Assembly: GCA_051201675.1 (NCBI GenBank)
Contig: CP179212.1
Coordinates: 2,294,001 to 2,358,000, forward strand
Length of the DNA stretch: 64,000 bases
Source: HTCC2207 sp002685195
Lineage (GTDB): Bacteria > Pseudomonadota > Gammaproteobacteria > Pseudomonadales > Porticoccaceae
Direction: 5' to 3'
Shown here: in pieces, positions 9,626 to 18,888 of the stretch
Layout of the letters: each line of letters begins with the position of its first letter
Numbering within the stretch: position 1 is the stretch's first letter
Translations under genes and position numbers: made by a program
The notes under the pieces: model-generated
What the model was told of the DNA's origin: nothing
Database searches by the model: none
The model's input: only the letters and a program-made list of their open reading frames with translations

Positions 9626-10534
9626 ATGCCACTAAGTATTAATACCAATGTTTTTATCACCTGCGCTATCACAGGATCAGGTAGTACCCAAGATCGTAGC
9701 GCCGAAGTTCCTCGCTCACCTGAGCAAATAGCCAACAGCGCTATCGCCGCAGCCAAAGCAGGCGCAGCCGTTGTGCACTGTCATGTGCGTGACCCAGAAA
9801 CGGGTGTGGCATCTAGGGATCCTAAATTATATCGAGAACTCACAGATCGAATTCGTGATTCAAAGACTGATGTGGTTTTGAACCTGACGGCAGGTATGGG
9901 TGGAGACATGGTATTTGGGCCACCATCGGCTCCACTGCCATTGCAAGATGGAACTGATATGGGGAGTGCGGAAAGTAGGATGGAGCCAATTGCCGAATGT
10001 TTACCTGAAATATGCACTCTAGATTGTGGAACGATGAATTTCGCTGAAGCGGACTATGTCATGACCAACACACCCGGAATGTTGCGGGAAATGGGTAGCA
10101 TGATGACTGCTCTTGGTGTTAAAGCGGAAATTGAAGCCTTCGATACAGGACATCTTTGGTTTGCCAAACAATTAGTGAAAGAAGGAATCCTAGAAAGCCC
10201 TGCTTTAATCCAGCTCTGTATGGGAATACCCTGGGGAGCACCCAATGATTTAAATACCTACATGGCAATGGTGAATAACATCCCCAGCGACTGGAATTGG
10301 TCATCATTTTCAATAGGCCGAGATCAAATGCCCTACGTGGCTGCATCAGTCTTAGCAGGAGGTAATGTCCGGGTGGGGTTAGAGGACAACCTTTGGTTAG
10401 AAAAAGGGGTACTAGCTACCAATGAGTCTCTAGTTAAAAAAGCAGCCACCATTATAGAGGCTATGGGATCAACACTAATGAATCCGCAGCAAGTTCGAGA
10501 TAAATTGGGTTTAACCAAACGATCCCCGCGATGA
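9626..10534 (+). CDS. cdhC: Beta-keto acid cleavage enzyme (BKACE, DUF849), probable dehydrocarnitine cleavage
   Basis: 302 residues, the usual BKACE size. The Zn motif HCHVRDPETG (His51, His53), NLTAGMGG, TLDCGTMNF, EAFDTGHLWFA and the closing NVRVGLEDNLW match the family, which condenses a beta-keto acid with acetyl-CoA and splits it into acetoacetate and a new acyl-CoA. The next gene, overlapping by 4 bases, encodes carnitine dehydrogenase fused to a thioesterase. In Pseudomonas that combination (cdhC with cdhA and cdhB) converts 3-dehydrocarnitine plus acetyl-CoA to betainyl-CoA and acetoacetate. Dehydrocarnitine is therefore the likely substrate here. The family is certain; the substrate rests on context. 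Confidence 0.87.
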   Translation: MPLSINTNVFITCAITGSGSTQDRSAEVPRSPEQIANSAIAAAKAGAAVVHCHVRDPETGVASRDPKLYRELTDRIRDSKTDVVLNLTAGMGGDMVFGPPSAPLPLQDGTDMGSAESRMEPIAECLPEICTLDCGTMNFAEADYVMTNTPGMLREMGSMMTALGVKAEIEAFDTGHLWFAKQLVKEGILESPALIQLCMGIPWGAPNDLNTYMAMVNNIPSDWNWSSFSIGRDQMPYVAASVLAGGNVRVGLEDNLWLEKGVLATNESLVKKAATIIEAMGSTLMNPQQVRDKLGLTKRSPR

Positions 10535-11991
10535 CTAGCTCAAACCATAAATCAACCGAAATGCTAGCTAAGAAAGTACAATTTGCAGTTATTGGTGGCG
10601 GTGTTATTGGCGGTGGTTGGGTAGCGCGATTTTTATTGATGGGTTCTGACGTTAAAATCTTTGATCCAGATCCTGAAGCGCCACGCAAAATAGATGAAGT
10701 TCTTTCAAATGCTCGCCGCTCTCTCCCTGCTCTGTATGAACATGCTCTTCCACCGGAGGGATCTTTGAGTTTTGTTAATTCAATCTCTGAGGCAGTAGAT
10801 GGCTCAGATTGGGTCAGTGAGTGTGTTCCAGAGCAGCTAAAACTTAAGCATTCGGTGATGGCCGAGATTCAAAGTCACTGCCCCAAATCAGCCATTATTA
10901 CGTCCTCCACCTCAGGTTTTAAGCCCAGCGAATTACAACAGGGCTCTGATAACCCTGAGCAAATTATCGTGGCTCATCCCTTTAACCCTGTCTACTTACT
11001 CCCGCTGGTTGAATTAGTTGGCAACATTACTACCGTGGACCGAGCAAAAGCGATGCTAAGTAGCCTAGGTATGTTCCCTTTGCACGTGCGCAAAGAAATC
11101 GATGCACACATCGCCGATCGATTACTCGAAGCTGTTTGGCGCGAAGGTCTGTGGTTGATTAACGATGATATCGCCACAACTCAAGAAATTGACGATGCCA
11201 TTCGTTTTGGTTTTGGACTGAGATGGGCCCAAATGGGAATGTTCGAAACTTATCGTGTGGCAGGCGGTGAAGCCGGAATGGCACATTTTATCGCGCAATT
11301 TGGGCCCTGTCTTGAATGGCCTTGGACCAAGTTAATGGACGTACCAGAGCTTACTGATGAGTTAATAGACAAGGTTGCTGGGCAGTCTGACGAACAATCT
11401 GGCCACTACAGTATTCGTGAACTAGAGCGTCTTCGCGACGATAATTTAATTAGCATAATGCGTGGACTCAAAACCCAGAATTGGGGTGCAGGGGAGCTAC
11501 TAAACCAATTTGATAAAGGCTTACACAAACCTCTACTAGATGAAAATCAATCAAATACTTCCTTAATTACGGTAAAGCGTGTCATTCCTGCTGATTGGAC
11601 AGACTACAACCAGCATATGAATGAAAGTCGCTACGGGCAGGTATTCTCTGATGCCGCTGACACCGTGATGATTCGTGTTGGTGCTGATGAAGACTATATC
11701 GCTTCCGGTTTAAGCTACTTCACAGTTGATTGTCACATCAAGTACATCGAAGAATGCAAAGCGGGTGATGATATTTATGTCGCCTCGCGCATTAGTTTGG
11801 CGGAAGGTAAAAAGCTTAAATTGGCTCATCAAATGTGCAATGTCGATGGGCGTGTTCTTGCCGAGGCTGACCAGCTTTTAGTTCACGTAGATCTGCAGGC
11901 ACGAAAATCGTGTATGCCGAGTGAAGAGGTACTACAGCGGATTAATAAGCTAGCCAAACAGTACGGAAATTCTGCAGGAGAAATAAAATAA
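10531..11991 (+). CDS. L-carnitine dehydrogenase fused to a betainyl-CoA thioesterase
   Basis: 486 residues in two parts. Residues about 14-320 are a 3-hydroxyacyl-CoA-dehydrogenase-like protein with a Rossmann GGGVIGGG (22-29), SSTSGF, the catalytic-region AHPFNP (His149) and a helical C-terminal domain. Residues about 345-470 are a hot-dog 4HBT thioesterase (PADWTDYNQHMNESRYGQVF). CdhA oxidises L-carnitine to 3-dehydrocarnitine with NAD+, and CdhB hydrolyses betainyl-CoA to glycine betaine. Such fusions are known in carnitine-degrading proteobacteria. Start and stop overlap both neighbours (ATGA upstream, TAATG downstream), indicating translational coupling in one operon. Confidence 0.88.
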   Translation: MTSSNHKSTEMLAKKVQFAVIGGGVIGGGWVARFLLMGSDVKIFDPDPEAPRKIDEVLSNARRSLPALYEHALPPEGSLSFVNSISEAVDGSDWVSECVPEQLKLKHSVMAEIQSHCPKSAIITSSTSGFKPSELQQGSDNPEQIIVAHPFNPVYLLPLVELVGNITTVDRAKAMLSSLGMFPLHVRKEIDAHIADRLLEAVWREGLWLINDDIATTQEIDDAIRFGFGLRWAQMGMFETYRVAGGEAGMAHFIAQFGPCLEWPWTKLMDVPELTDELIDKVAGQSDEQSGHYSIRELERLRDDNLISIMRGLKTQNWGAGELLNQFDKGLHKPLLDENQSNTSLITVKRVIPADWTDYNQHMNESRYGQVFSDAADTVMIRVGADEDYIASGLSYFTVDCHIKYIEECKAGDDIYVASRISLAEGKKLKLAHQMCNVDGRVLAEADQLLVHVDLQARKSCMPSEEVLQRINKLAKQYGNSAGEIK

Positions 11992-13154
11992 TGAATTTTC
12001 AATTAAGTGAAGAGCAACAGATGATCGTTAGTACCACAAGAGCCTTTGTGGAAAATGAACTATACCCCCACGAAGCTGAAGTGGAGGCTACCGGTCATTT
12101 GCGAGATGATTTAGCTGAAGGTATCAAAATTAAGGCGCTTGAGGCAGGCCTGTATGCTGCTAATATCCCAGCTGAATATGGTGGTGCCGGCTTAGATACC
12201 GTCACTTGGTTGCTTTATGAAAAGGAACTAGGGCGGGCCAACTATGCACTTCATTGGCGTTGCGTGGCTCGACCATCCAATATTTTGTGCGCAGGCACTC
12301 CAGAGCAACATAAGAAATATCTCGAACCCTGTATGCGAGGTGAAAAATCAGATTGCCTCGCGATGACGGAACCAGGAGCGGGCTCCGACTTACGTGGGAT
12401 GAAAGCCTCAGCAGTAAAAGATGGCGATGATTGGATAATTAACGGTACCAAGCATTTTATCAGTCATGCCAAGGAAGCTGACTTTACTATTGTCTTTGTT
12501 GCTACCGGTGAGGAAGAAACCCCACGCGGTCCAAAAAAACTGATTAGTGCATTCTTTGTTGATCACGACAATCCAGGGCTTGAGATCTTAGATGGCTATC
12601 AAAATGTTTCACACCGAGGGTATACCAATGCCACACAGGTTTATAGCAACTGTAGGGTACCCCAGAGCGCTATGCTTGGCGAGATTCATAAAGGATTTGA
12701 TGTTGCAAACAGCTGGCTTGGCGCCACTCGCTTACAGGTGGCTGCGACCTGTTTAGGGCGAGCAGAGCGAGCCTTTAATTTAGCTGTGCAGTATGCAGCG
12801 GAACGTCAACAGTTCGGTCAAGCCATCGGGAAATTTCAAGGTGTCTCTTTCAAATTGGCTGATATGGCAACAGAAATGAAAGCCGCTGAGTTATTGGTAA
12901 TGGAGGCAGGCTGGAAGTATGACCAAGGCACTTGTACTGATGCAGACATGGCAATGGCCAAGCTTAAAGCGACTGAAATGCTGGCGATGGTGGCCGATGA
13001 GGCAATCCAAATCTTTGGAGGTATGGGTTTAATGAACGAATTGCCATTAGAACGCATTTGGCGCGATGCAAGAATCGAGAGAATTTGGGAAGGTACGTCT
13101 GAGATTCAACGACATATCATATCCCGAAGTCTGCTGCGCCCTCTGGGCGCTTAA
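11991..13154 (+). CDS. Acyl-CoA dehydrogenase (CaiA-like; candidate gamma-butyrobetainyl-CoA dehydrogenase)
   Basis: 387 residues, normal for the family. FAD- and substrate-binding blocks are present: CLAMTEPGAGSDLRGMK, WIINGTKHFISHA, and the C-terminal IQIFGGMGLMNELPLERIWRDARIERIWEGTSEIQ with catalytic Glu at about 367. In E. coli, CaiA reduces crotonobetainyl-CoA with electrons from FixAB. In aerobic degraders a dehydrogenase of this kind oxidises gamma-butyrobetainyl-CoA. No fix genes are nearby and an oxidative dehydrogenase-BKACE route is present, so the oxidative direction is more likely. The start overlaps the previous stop by one base. Confidence 0.82.
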   Translation: MNFQLSEEQQMIVSTTRAFVENELYPHEAEVEATGHLRDDLAEGIKIKALEAGLYAANIPAEYGGAGLDTVTWLLYEKELGRANYALHWRCVARPSNILCAGTPEQHKKYLEPCMRGEKSDCLAMTEPGAGSDLRGMKASAVKDGDDWIINGTKHFISHAKEADFTIVFVATGEEETPRGPKKLISAFFVDHDNPGLEILDGYQNVSHRGYTNATQVYSNCRVPQSAMLGEIHKGFDVANSWLGATRLQVAATCLGRAERAFNLAVQYAAERQQFGQAIGKFQGVSFKLADMATEMKAAELLVMEAGWKYDQGTCTDADMAMAKLKATEMLAMVADEAIQIFGGMGLMNELPLERIWRDARIERIWEGTSEIQRHIISRSLLRPLGA

Positions 13155-13162
13155 ATATTTAG

Positions 13163-15223
13163 ATGGCAAACCTAAAACGTTTCCTAACACCTAAATCGAT
13201 TGCCATTTACGGTGGCTCTTGGGCTATGAACGTCATAGAGCAACTTCAAATATCAAAATATAACGGAGAAATTTGGCCGGTTCATCCAAATCGCTCTGAC
13301 ATTGGTGGGATTACGTGTTTTGCCGATACTCAGTCTTTACCTGGTGTGCCTGATGCTGCATTTATCGGCGTTAATCGAGAATTGTCGGTAGAAATCATTG
13401 GAGAGCTCAACTCTATCGATGCGGGTGGCGCTATCTGTTTTGCCTCTGGTTATAGAGAGGCCAATGAAGAACACCAAATCAAAAACTCAGGATACCTGGA
13501 CTTACAGGATCAGCTGGTCTCTGCTGCGGGCAACATGCCAATGCTGGGACCTAACTGCTATGGGTATTTGAACTATCTAGACAATGTCACTCTATGGCCA
13601 GATCAGCACGGCGGTCATCAAGTAGATAAAGGCGTAGCGATTATTGCTCAATCATCGAATGTGGCAATAAATATGACCATGCAACAACGTGGGTTATCAG
13701 TAGCCGCTCTCTGTACTGTCGGCAATCAAGCCTGCGTCGGATTGAACGAACTCGCTGAGCACTTTATTGCAGACCACAGAATCAGCACGCTAGGACTATT
13801 TATTGAAGGCTTTTCAGATATTCCGGCCTTTGAGGCAATGGCTCTGAAAGCTCGTTTGGCAGGTAAAAGTATTGTCGCCTTAAAGTTGGGTAAGTCAGAG
13901 AAATCTCAGCATGCAACCCTTTCTCATACTGCAACGCTGGCTGGTGGAGCGGCTGCATCTTCTGCGCTCCTGCAGCGTCTTGGAATCGTTGAGGTAAATT
14001 CAGTAAGCGAGTTTATTGAAACACTCAAAATTCTTGATGTCATTGGTCCTTTGACTGGCTCAAAGATATCTTCTATCAGTTGCTCTGGTGGTGAAGCTAG
14101 CTTAATGGCAGATGCTGCTCATAACTCAACTCTCGAATTCCCAGACTTAAATACCAAGCAGTGCAAAACATTAACCAGCGTGCTTGGTAATAAAGTGACC
14201 ATCTCAAATCCGTTGGACTACCATACCTATGTTTGGGGAGATGTCCCCAGTATGACAGCCTGTTTTGCAACAGTAATGGAAGGAGATTTTGATCTAAACA
14301 TCTTTGTATTAGATATTCCTCGACCAGATAAGTGTGAGACACAAGGCCACCAGTGTGCCATCGATGCAATTATTGCAGCTCAAAAACAAACTCATGCAAA
14401 AGTCGCTGTAATTACATCGCTACCTGAAAATATAGATGAAGCAAAGACCGATGAGTTTCACCGACACGGCATAGTAGTCTTACATGGGCTTGAGATTGGT
14501 TTAAAGCCCATTGAAGCTGCTGTAGCTGCCAGTAAATTATTAAACATACCACAGCCAGATCCGGTATGGCTCCAGACGCATGAACCCATTGGCAATCTGA
14601 GTACTTTGACTGAATCAAAGGCTAAGCGGCTACTATCAAAATTTGGCCTTGCAGTTCCTCAAACCAAAGAGATTGCCAATAAAGGTGATATAGAGAAGTC
14701 TGCCAAAACGTTGACTTATCCTTTGGTATTAAAATCTCTTGGTTTGGCCCATAAATCCGAGTTTGGTGCGGTAGTCTTGAACATCGAATCTGATATTTCT
14801 CTGCGAGCGGCAATTGAGAAGGTTCCAGTCTCTCCTGTGGGTTTTTTATTGGAGCAAATGGTAGATAACACGATAGTTGAGGTAATTATTGGTGTTTCTC
14901 GAGATACCTCGGGTATGCTGTTATTAACTATGGGAGCCGGTGGTATTCTCACTGAACTCATAGATGATAGTGCTTCTTTATTAATGCCGGTCACCAAATC
15001 TGATGTGATTTACGCACTGAGTCAATTAAAAATTAATCAGATCCTACAAGGTTATCGTGGCGCAGCAGCCGCAAATATCAACTCCCTAGTAGATGCTGTG
15101 ATGTCGGTGCAAAACTATGTAGAGGCGAACAAAGACTCAATAGTGGAGATCGATATCAATCCACTGATTGTGCGAGAGCAGGATGCATTAGCTGTTGATG
15201 CTCTTGTCCGACAATATACTTAA
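13163..15223 (+). CDS. NDP-forming acyl-CoA synthetase (acetate-CoA ligase/succinyl-CoA synthetase-like fusion)
   Basis: 686 residues. The order is CoA-binding Rossmann domain (1-130), succinyl-CoA-ligase-like domain (about 150-460) and ATP-grasp_5 (about 470-686: PLVLKSLGLAHKSEFGAV, LLLTMGAGGILTELIDD, EIDINPL). The phosphohistidine loop reads LSHTATLAGG, with His255 at the site of the catalytic His in ACD/ACS enzymes. It would activate a carboxylate with ATP (or GTP) and CoA. Eight bases after the acyl-CoA dehydrogenase and before caiD, it is the natural candidate for making gamma-butyrobetainyl-CoA or carnitinyl-CoA, in place of the AMP-forming CaiC and the CoA transferase CaiB, both absent here. 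Substrate is inferred. Confidence 0.8.
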   Translation: MANLKRFLTPKSIAIYGGSWAMNVIEQLQISKYNGEIWPVHPNRSDIGGITCFADTQSLPGVPDAAFIGVNRELSVEIIGELNSIDAGGAICFASGYREANEEHQIKNSGYLDLQDQLVSAAGNMPMLGPNCYGYLNYLDNVTLWPDQHGGHQVDKGVAIIAQSSNVAINMTMQQRGLSVAALCTVGNQACVGLNELAEHFIADHRISTLGLFIEGFSDIPAFEAMALKARLAGKSIVALKLGKSEKSQHATLSHTATLAGGAAASSALLQRLGIVEVNSVSEFIETLKILDVIGPLTGSKISSISCSGGEASLMADAAHNSTLEFPDLNTKQCKTLTSVLGNKVTISNPLDYHTYVWGDVPSMTACFATVMEGDFDLNIFVLDIPRPDKCETQGHQCAIDAIIAAQKQTHAKVAVITSLPENIDEAKTDEFHRHGIVVLHGLEIGLKPIEAAVAASKLLNIPQPDPVWLQTHEPIGNLSTLTESKAKRLLSKFGLAVPQTKEIANKGDIEKSAKTLTYPLVLKSLGLAHKSEFGAVVLNIESDISLRAAIEKVPVSPVGFLLEQMVDNTIVEVIIGVSRDTSGMLLLTMGAGGILTELIDDSASLLMPVTKSDVIYALSQLKINQILQGYRGAAAANINSLVDAVMSVQNYVEANKDSIVEIDINPLIVREQDALAVDALVRQYT

Positions 15224-15259
15224 TACAATAAGCTCAATAGTCCCATAGTGGAGAATCCA

Positions 15260-16042
15260 ATGACTAATTCAGTAAAGATAACCCAAAAAGGTCCTATCAT
15301 TGAAGTGATGCTGGATAGACCAAAAGCCAATGCGGTAGACCTAATAACCAGTCGAGAAATGGGAGCAGTTTTTAAGGACTTTAGAGATGACCCTGAGCTT
15401 CGTGTGGCAATTGTCACCGGCGCTGGCGAGAAGTTTTTCTGCCCAGGCTGGGATCTTAAAGCCGCTGCCGATGGTGATGAGGTTGACGGAGACTACGGTG
15501 CTGGCGGCTTTGGAGGTATGCAAGAACTACCCGATCTCAACAAACCCATCATCTGTGCGGTTAATGGTATCTGCTGTGGTGGTGGTCTAGAAATTGCTTT
15601 ATCCACGGACATTATCCTTGCCGCTGAGCACGCAACCTTTGCTCTACCAGAGATTCGCTCAGGAACTGTTGCTGATGCTGCCTCCATCAAACTACCGAAG
15701 CGAATTCCCTATCACATCGCCATGGAAATGCTTTTAACCGGCCGTTGGTTAGACGCTAAAGAAGCCAATCGCTGGGGTTTTGTAAACGAGATTGTAGCCG
15801 CTGATAAACTTAACCAAAGAGCATGGGAGATGGCAGAATTATTAGCAAGCGGGCCACCGCTTGTCATGGCAGCAATCAAAGAAGTCGTGCGAGATGCTGA
15901 GAATTCAAAATTCCAGGATGCACTTGATCGTATAACGAGTCGAGAGTTGCCTACAGTGGATACTCTATACGGTAGCGAAGATATGCATGAAGGATTCAAA
16001 GCCTTCGCCGAGAAACGTGATCCTATTTGGAAAGGCCGATAA
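15260..16042 (+). CDS. caiD: Carnitinyl-CoA dehydratase/crotonobetainyl-CoA hydratase
   Basis: 260 residues, the same length class as E. coli CaiD (261). It follows that sequence closely: LDRPKANAVD, FRDDPELRVAIVTGAGEKFF, PGWDLKAAADGD and the C-terminal FAEKRDPIWKGR. The two crotonase acid/base glutamates fall at positions 111 (GGGLEIALS) and 131 (FALPEIRSG), as I recall for the E. coli enzyme. An upstream in-frame GTG at 15248 is possible, but the ATG at 15260 has GGAG 6-7 bases before it and aligns with the E. coli start. The enzyme interconverts L-carnitinyl-CoA and crotonobetainyl-CoA. Last gene of the operon, followed by a terminator. Confidence 0.9.
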   Translation: MTNSVKITQKGPIIEVMLDRPKANAVDLITSREMGAVFKDFRDDPELRVAIVTGAGEKFFCPGWDLKAAADGDEVDGDYGAGGFGGMQELPDLNKPIICAVNGICCGGGLEIALSTDIILAAEHATFALPEIRSGTVADAASIKLPKRIPYHIAMEMLLTGRWLDAKEANRWGFVNEIVAADKLNQRAWEMAELLASGPPLVMAAIKEVVRDAENSKFQDALDRITSRELPTVDTLYGSEDMHEGFKAFAEKRDPIWKGR

Positions 16043-16102
16043 TCGACAAAGGTCTAAAATATCTAATAACTGGTTTTAAATTGTATTACTTTTAATAGTT
16101 AT

Positions 16103-16133
16103 AAAAAAAGGGCGCCCTGGGGCGCCCTTTTTT
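16103..16133. terminator. Bidirectional rho-independent terminator between caiD and the TonB receptor gene
   Basis: GGGCGCC (16110-16116) pairs with GGCGCCC (16121-16127) around a 4-base loop. It is flanked by A7 on the left and T6 on the right, so it serves both convergent transcripts. Confidence 0.92.
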
Positions 16134-16146
16134 ATTGCTCAAGAGC

Positions 16147-18624
16147 TTAGAACTTCAGACTCATGCTAGCCCCTAAAGTACGAGGTCTATTTGTCATGAT
16201 TCGATCATCCCAATTCACAGCGTTACGGAAAACTTCACCGCGTTCGTCGGTAACATTGCGAATATACAACTCTGCACGCCAAGTATCCTTATCTAAACCA
16301 ACTGAGGCGTTCAGGATTTGATAGTCCTTTTGCTTATAACGCTTAGTCGGGAGACTTCCGCCGTCGAACAAGTTGTTGTAGGACGCTCCAGTGTATATGT
16401 AACTGGTTTGCATGTACCAACCGTCATCCATTGAATATCGAGAGGATAGATTCCACTTGGTATCAGGAACACGAGGTAAAGTCGTGCCACTAGCTGCGGT
16501 TGGTGTGGCCAAGCCATCGCTGGCATAGTAATCCTCACTCAATTCAGCCTCAATGTAAGAGAACCCTCCGGTAAGACTCCAGTTCTCAGAGATCATTGCA
16601 CTAAAGTCAGCTTCAAATCCATCACTCTTTGCCTGACCAATGTTGTACGTCAATGTTACTGGCGATATCGCAACATCCAGTCTCGAGAATTGAAAGTCAT
16701 CCCACTCTTGCATAAACGCAGCAGCATTGAGCAACATACGACCATCAAATAATGATGCCTTTACACCCACCTCATAGGAAGTTAAGAAGTCAGGAACAAA
16801 ATCACAGCCAGCTCCAGTGGTATCATCTCTCCCTTGACCACCATAATCAGCTTCATTACCCACTGAACAGAATCGATTCAGACCACCAGGACGGTAACCT
16901 TCGCCCCAAGCGGTATAGATCATGACATCATCAGTTGCCTGCCACTCTGCAGTGAAACGGTATACCTCGTCTTTCGAAGCTGTAATACGGTTGGAGTCAG
17001 CACAATCTGCACCGTAATTATTAGTCGGCCTGTACACACCTGATGCCTCTTGAGCAGCTGCACTTGGACCGCCGCCACAGGGCCACCAGACAGTACCAGA
17101 GAACCCGTCAAGGTAACTCTCAGCATCGAAATGACGCATACTTGCAGCAACTGTTAAAGAGTCAGTGAGGTCATATGTTACTTCACCGAAATACGCAGTT
17201 TCTTCATAGCTTCGTCGGAAATCCGTTGTCCAGTATATGTCTGGCGCATCAATTGCAGTAACCATACCAAGATCAGCTAGACCCAGAACGTGCCATTCAG
17301 CATCATCTCTGTTTTTTACGTCAACTGAATAATAACCTGCCTGCCAACGCAGTGGCTTGCTAGGATCTGATGCATAACGAAGTTCAATGGTTTCACGCTG
17401 ATAGTTAGCATGATCCTCATACAATTCACGTGGATCAGAACAACCGTAGTACGCGGCGTAACAAGAATAGTATGGCTGAACAAAACCGCCTGATACGTAG
17501 TAATCGCTGTACAGGGAATAATCAGCATCTACCTCGTAATCGCGATCAAGGTCTCCGTAGTTGAAGGTCAATGTTCCACCGGCTACATCTCCTTCAATTT
17601 TCAGAGAGTACTGTGTCCACTCATCTTCTAGACTGTCTGGCATCATTCGGAAAACTTGAAGATCACCAATAGTGGGATCATGATCCCAAACACCATTAGA
17701 CTCAAGATCTTGTTGCATTATCGTCGCTGTCGCTGTCCAACTGTCGTTCAGATCAACTCTTAATGCTGCTCTATATCCTGTCGTGGTAGCTTCGTTGAAG
17801 TTTTCTTCAGCCACATTACCAATGTCACCAGCTGTGTAGTTGTTATAGGTGAAATCAGGTGCCATTTGAGCAGCCTGCTCTGCAGTAGCTCCACCAGCAA
17901 TCAAGCCATCACGAATATAACCATGACGGAAAGTATACTCACCCTTCACGTTATCGATAAAGCCGCCATCTCGCTTCGAGTAAGCAACCACTCTCAATGC
18001 AGCAGTTTCTGATAGGGGTACATTAATAAACCCTTCAATGGTTTCACCAATATCACCGCTTTTAGGAACATTGACGTCCATATCCAATCCAGCAGAAAAA
18101 CCACTAGGATCTGGCTGATTAGTAATAATACGCATGGCACCTGACTGGGCGTTCGCTCCAAACAGGGTTCCCTGAGGACCGGCTAATACTTCAATACGCT
18201 GAATATCATAGATGTGCGGATTTAAATACGCCCCTGTCGCAGTGACTGGCTGATCATCAAGGTAAATAGCCACACTTGGGTTGGCGCCCAGCGAGCTCTC
18301 ACCACCAGATGAAATTCCACGAATGTAGACGCTACCACTACCAGGTCCCAAACCAATATAACTAACATTCGGTAACATGGTTACGTAATCCTCAAGATCA
18401 GTAATATTGAGGTTACCTAAAGTTTCTTCGCCGAGAACCGAAATCGCCATAGGAATCTCTTGGGCGCTCTCAGCTCGTTTGGTCGCTGTTACTATTACCT
18501 CTTCCACTTGCTGGGCAACCGCTGTAGATGTAATACCTACAGACAATGCCGCCACCATAGCCGCCAATGGCTTAGGGGAATAGCGTTTTAACTGTGATGA
18601 TACAAATTTGCTTTGTTGTAACAT
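16147..18624 (-). CDS. TonB-dependent outer-membrane receptor
   Basis: About 825 residues. An in-frame GTG at 18633 exists, but the ATG at 18624 is preferred because GAGGG (18633-18637) lies 8 bases upstream. A signal peptide ends near STAVAQQ, followed by a TonB-box-like EEVIVTATKR and a plug domain (about 50-165: IPMAISVLGEETL, MLPNVSYIG, IRGISS, LDDQPV, QRIEVLAGPQGTLFGANAQSGAM). The rest is a beta-barrel ending in the aromatic residue of MSLKF. The cargo cannot be read from the sequence. A TPR-sulfotransferase gene lies immediately upstream on the same strand, a pairing common in marine gammaproteobacteria. A 25-bp dyad lies in the 264-bp gap between them. Confidence 0.9.
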   Translation of the reverse strand: MLQQSKFVSSQLKRYSPKPLAAMVAALSVGITSTAVAQQVEEVIVTATKRAESAQEIPMAISVLGEETLGNLNITDLEDYVTMLPNVSYIGLGPGSGSVYIRGISSGGESSLGANPSVAIYLDDQPVTATGAYLNPHIYDIQRIEVLAGPQGTLFGANAQSGAMRIITNQPDPSGFSAGLDMDVNVPKSGDIGETIEGFINVPLSETAALRVVAYSKRDGGFIDNVKGEYTFRHGYIRDGLIAGGATAEQAAQMAPDFTYNNYTAGDIGNVAEENFNEATTTGYRAALRVDLNDSWTATATIMQQDLESNGVWDHDPTIGDLQVFRMMPDSLEDEWTQYSLKIEGDVAGGTLTFNYGDLDRDYEVDADYSLYSDYYVSGGFVQPYYSCYAAYYGCSDPRELYEDHANYQRETIELRYASDPSKPLRWQAGYYSVDVKNRDDAEWHVLGLADLGMVTAIDAPDIYWTTDFRRSYEETAYFGEVTYDLTDSLTVAASMRHFDAESYLDGFSGTVWWPCGGGPSAAAQEASGVYRPTNNYGADCADSNRITASKDEVYRFTAEWQATDDVMIYTAWGEGYRPGGLNRFCSVGNEADYGGQGRDDTTGAGCDFVPDFLTSYEVGVKASLFDGRMLLNAAAFMQEWDDFQFSRLDVAISPVTLTYNIGQAKSDGFEADFSAMISENWSLTGGFSYIEAELSEDYYASDGLATPTAASGTTLPRVPDTKWNLSSRYSMDDGWYMQTSYIYTGASYNNLFDGGSLPTKRYKQKDYQILNASVGLDKDTWRAELYIRNVTDERGEVFRNAVNWDDRIMTNRPRTLGASMSLKF

Positions 18625-18830
18625 AATCTCCACCCTCTTTTTAAAATTCTGGTTACCTTTTGCTTATAGTATTTTTAGCATCTCAACCCTAGCACATCTA
18701 AATCAACAATTGGAGTACTGTAACTTCCAAAAATAACGTCCTTGCTAGATTTCGTTCATTTCTAGTATGGCCTACATATCTAACCTTTGCCTAGTATTTT
18801 CCTCACAGTTATCAGTCAACCAATTTAGTC

Positions 18831-18855
18831 ATTTACGATAGCGTAGATCGTAAAT
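18831..18855. promoter_or_regulatory. Perfect 9-bp inverted repeat upstream of the TonB receptor gene
   Basis: ATTTACGAT (18831-18839) and ATCGTAAAT (18847-18855) are exact inverted copies around a 7-base spacer. No T-run follows on either strand, so an operator is more likely than a terminator. It lies about 207 bp upstream of the receptor start and 34 bp past the end of the sulfotransferase gene. Confidence 0.45.
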
Positions 18856-18888
18856 TCTTCTCTTAACACCAGGGATGCAGCAAAGCAT

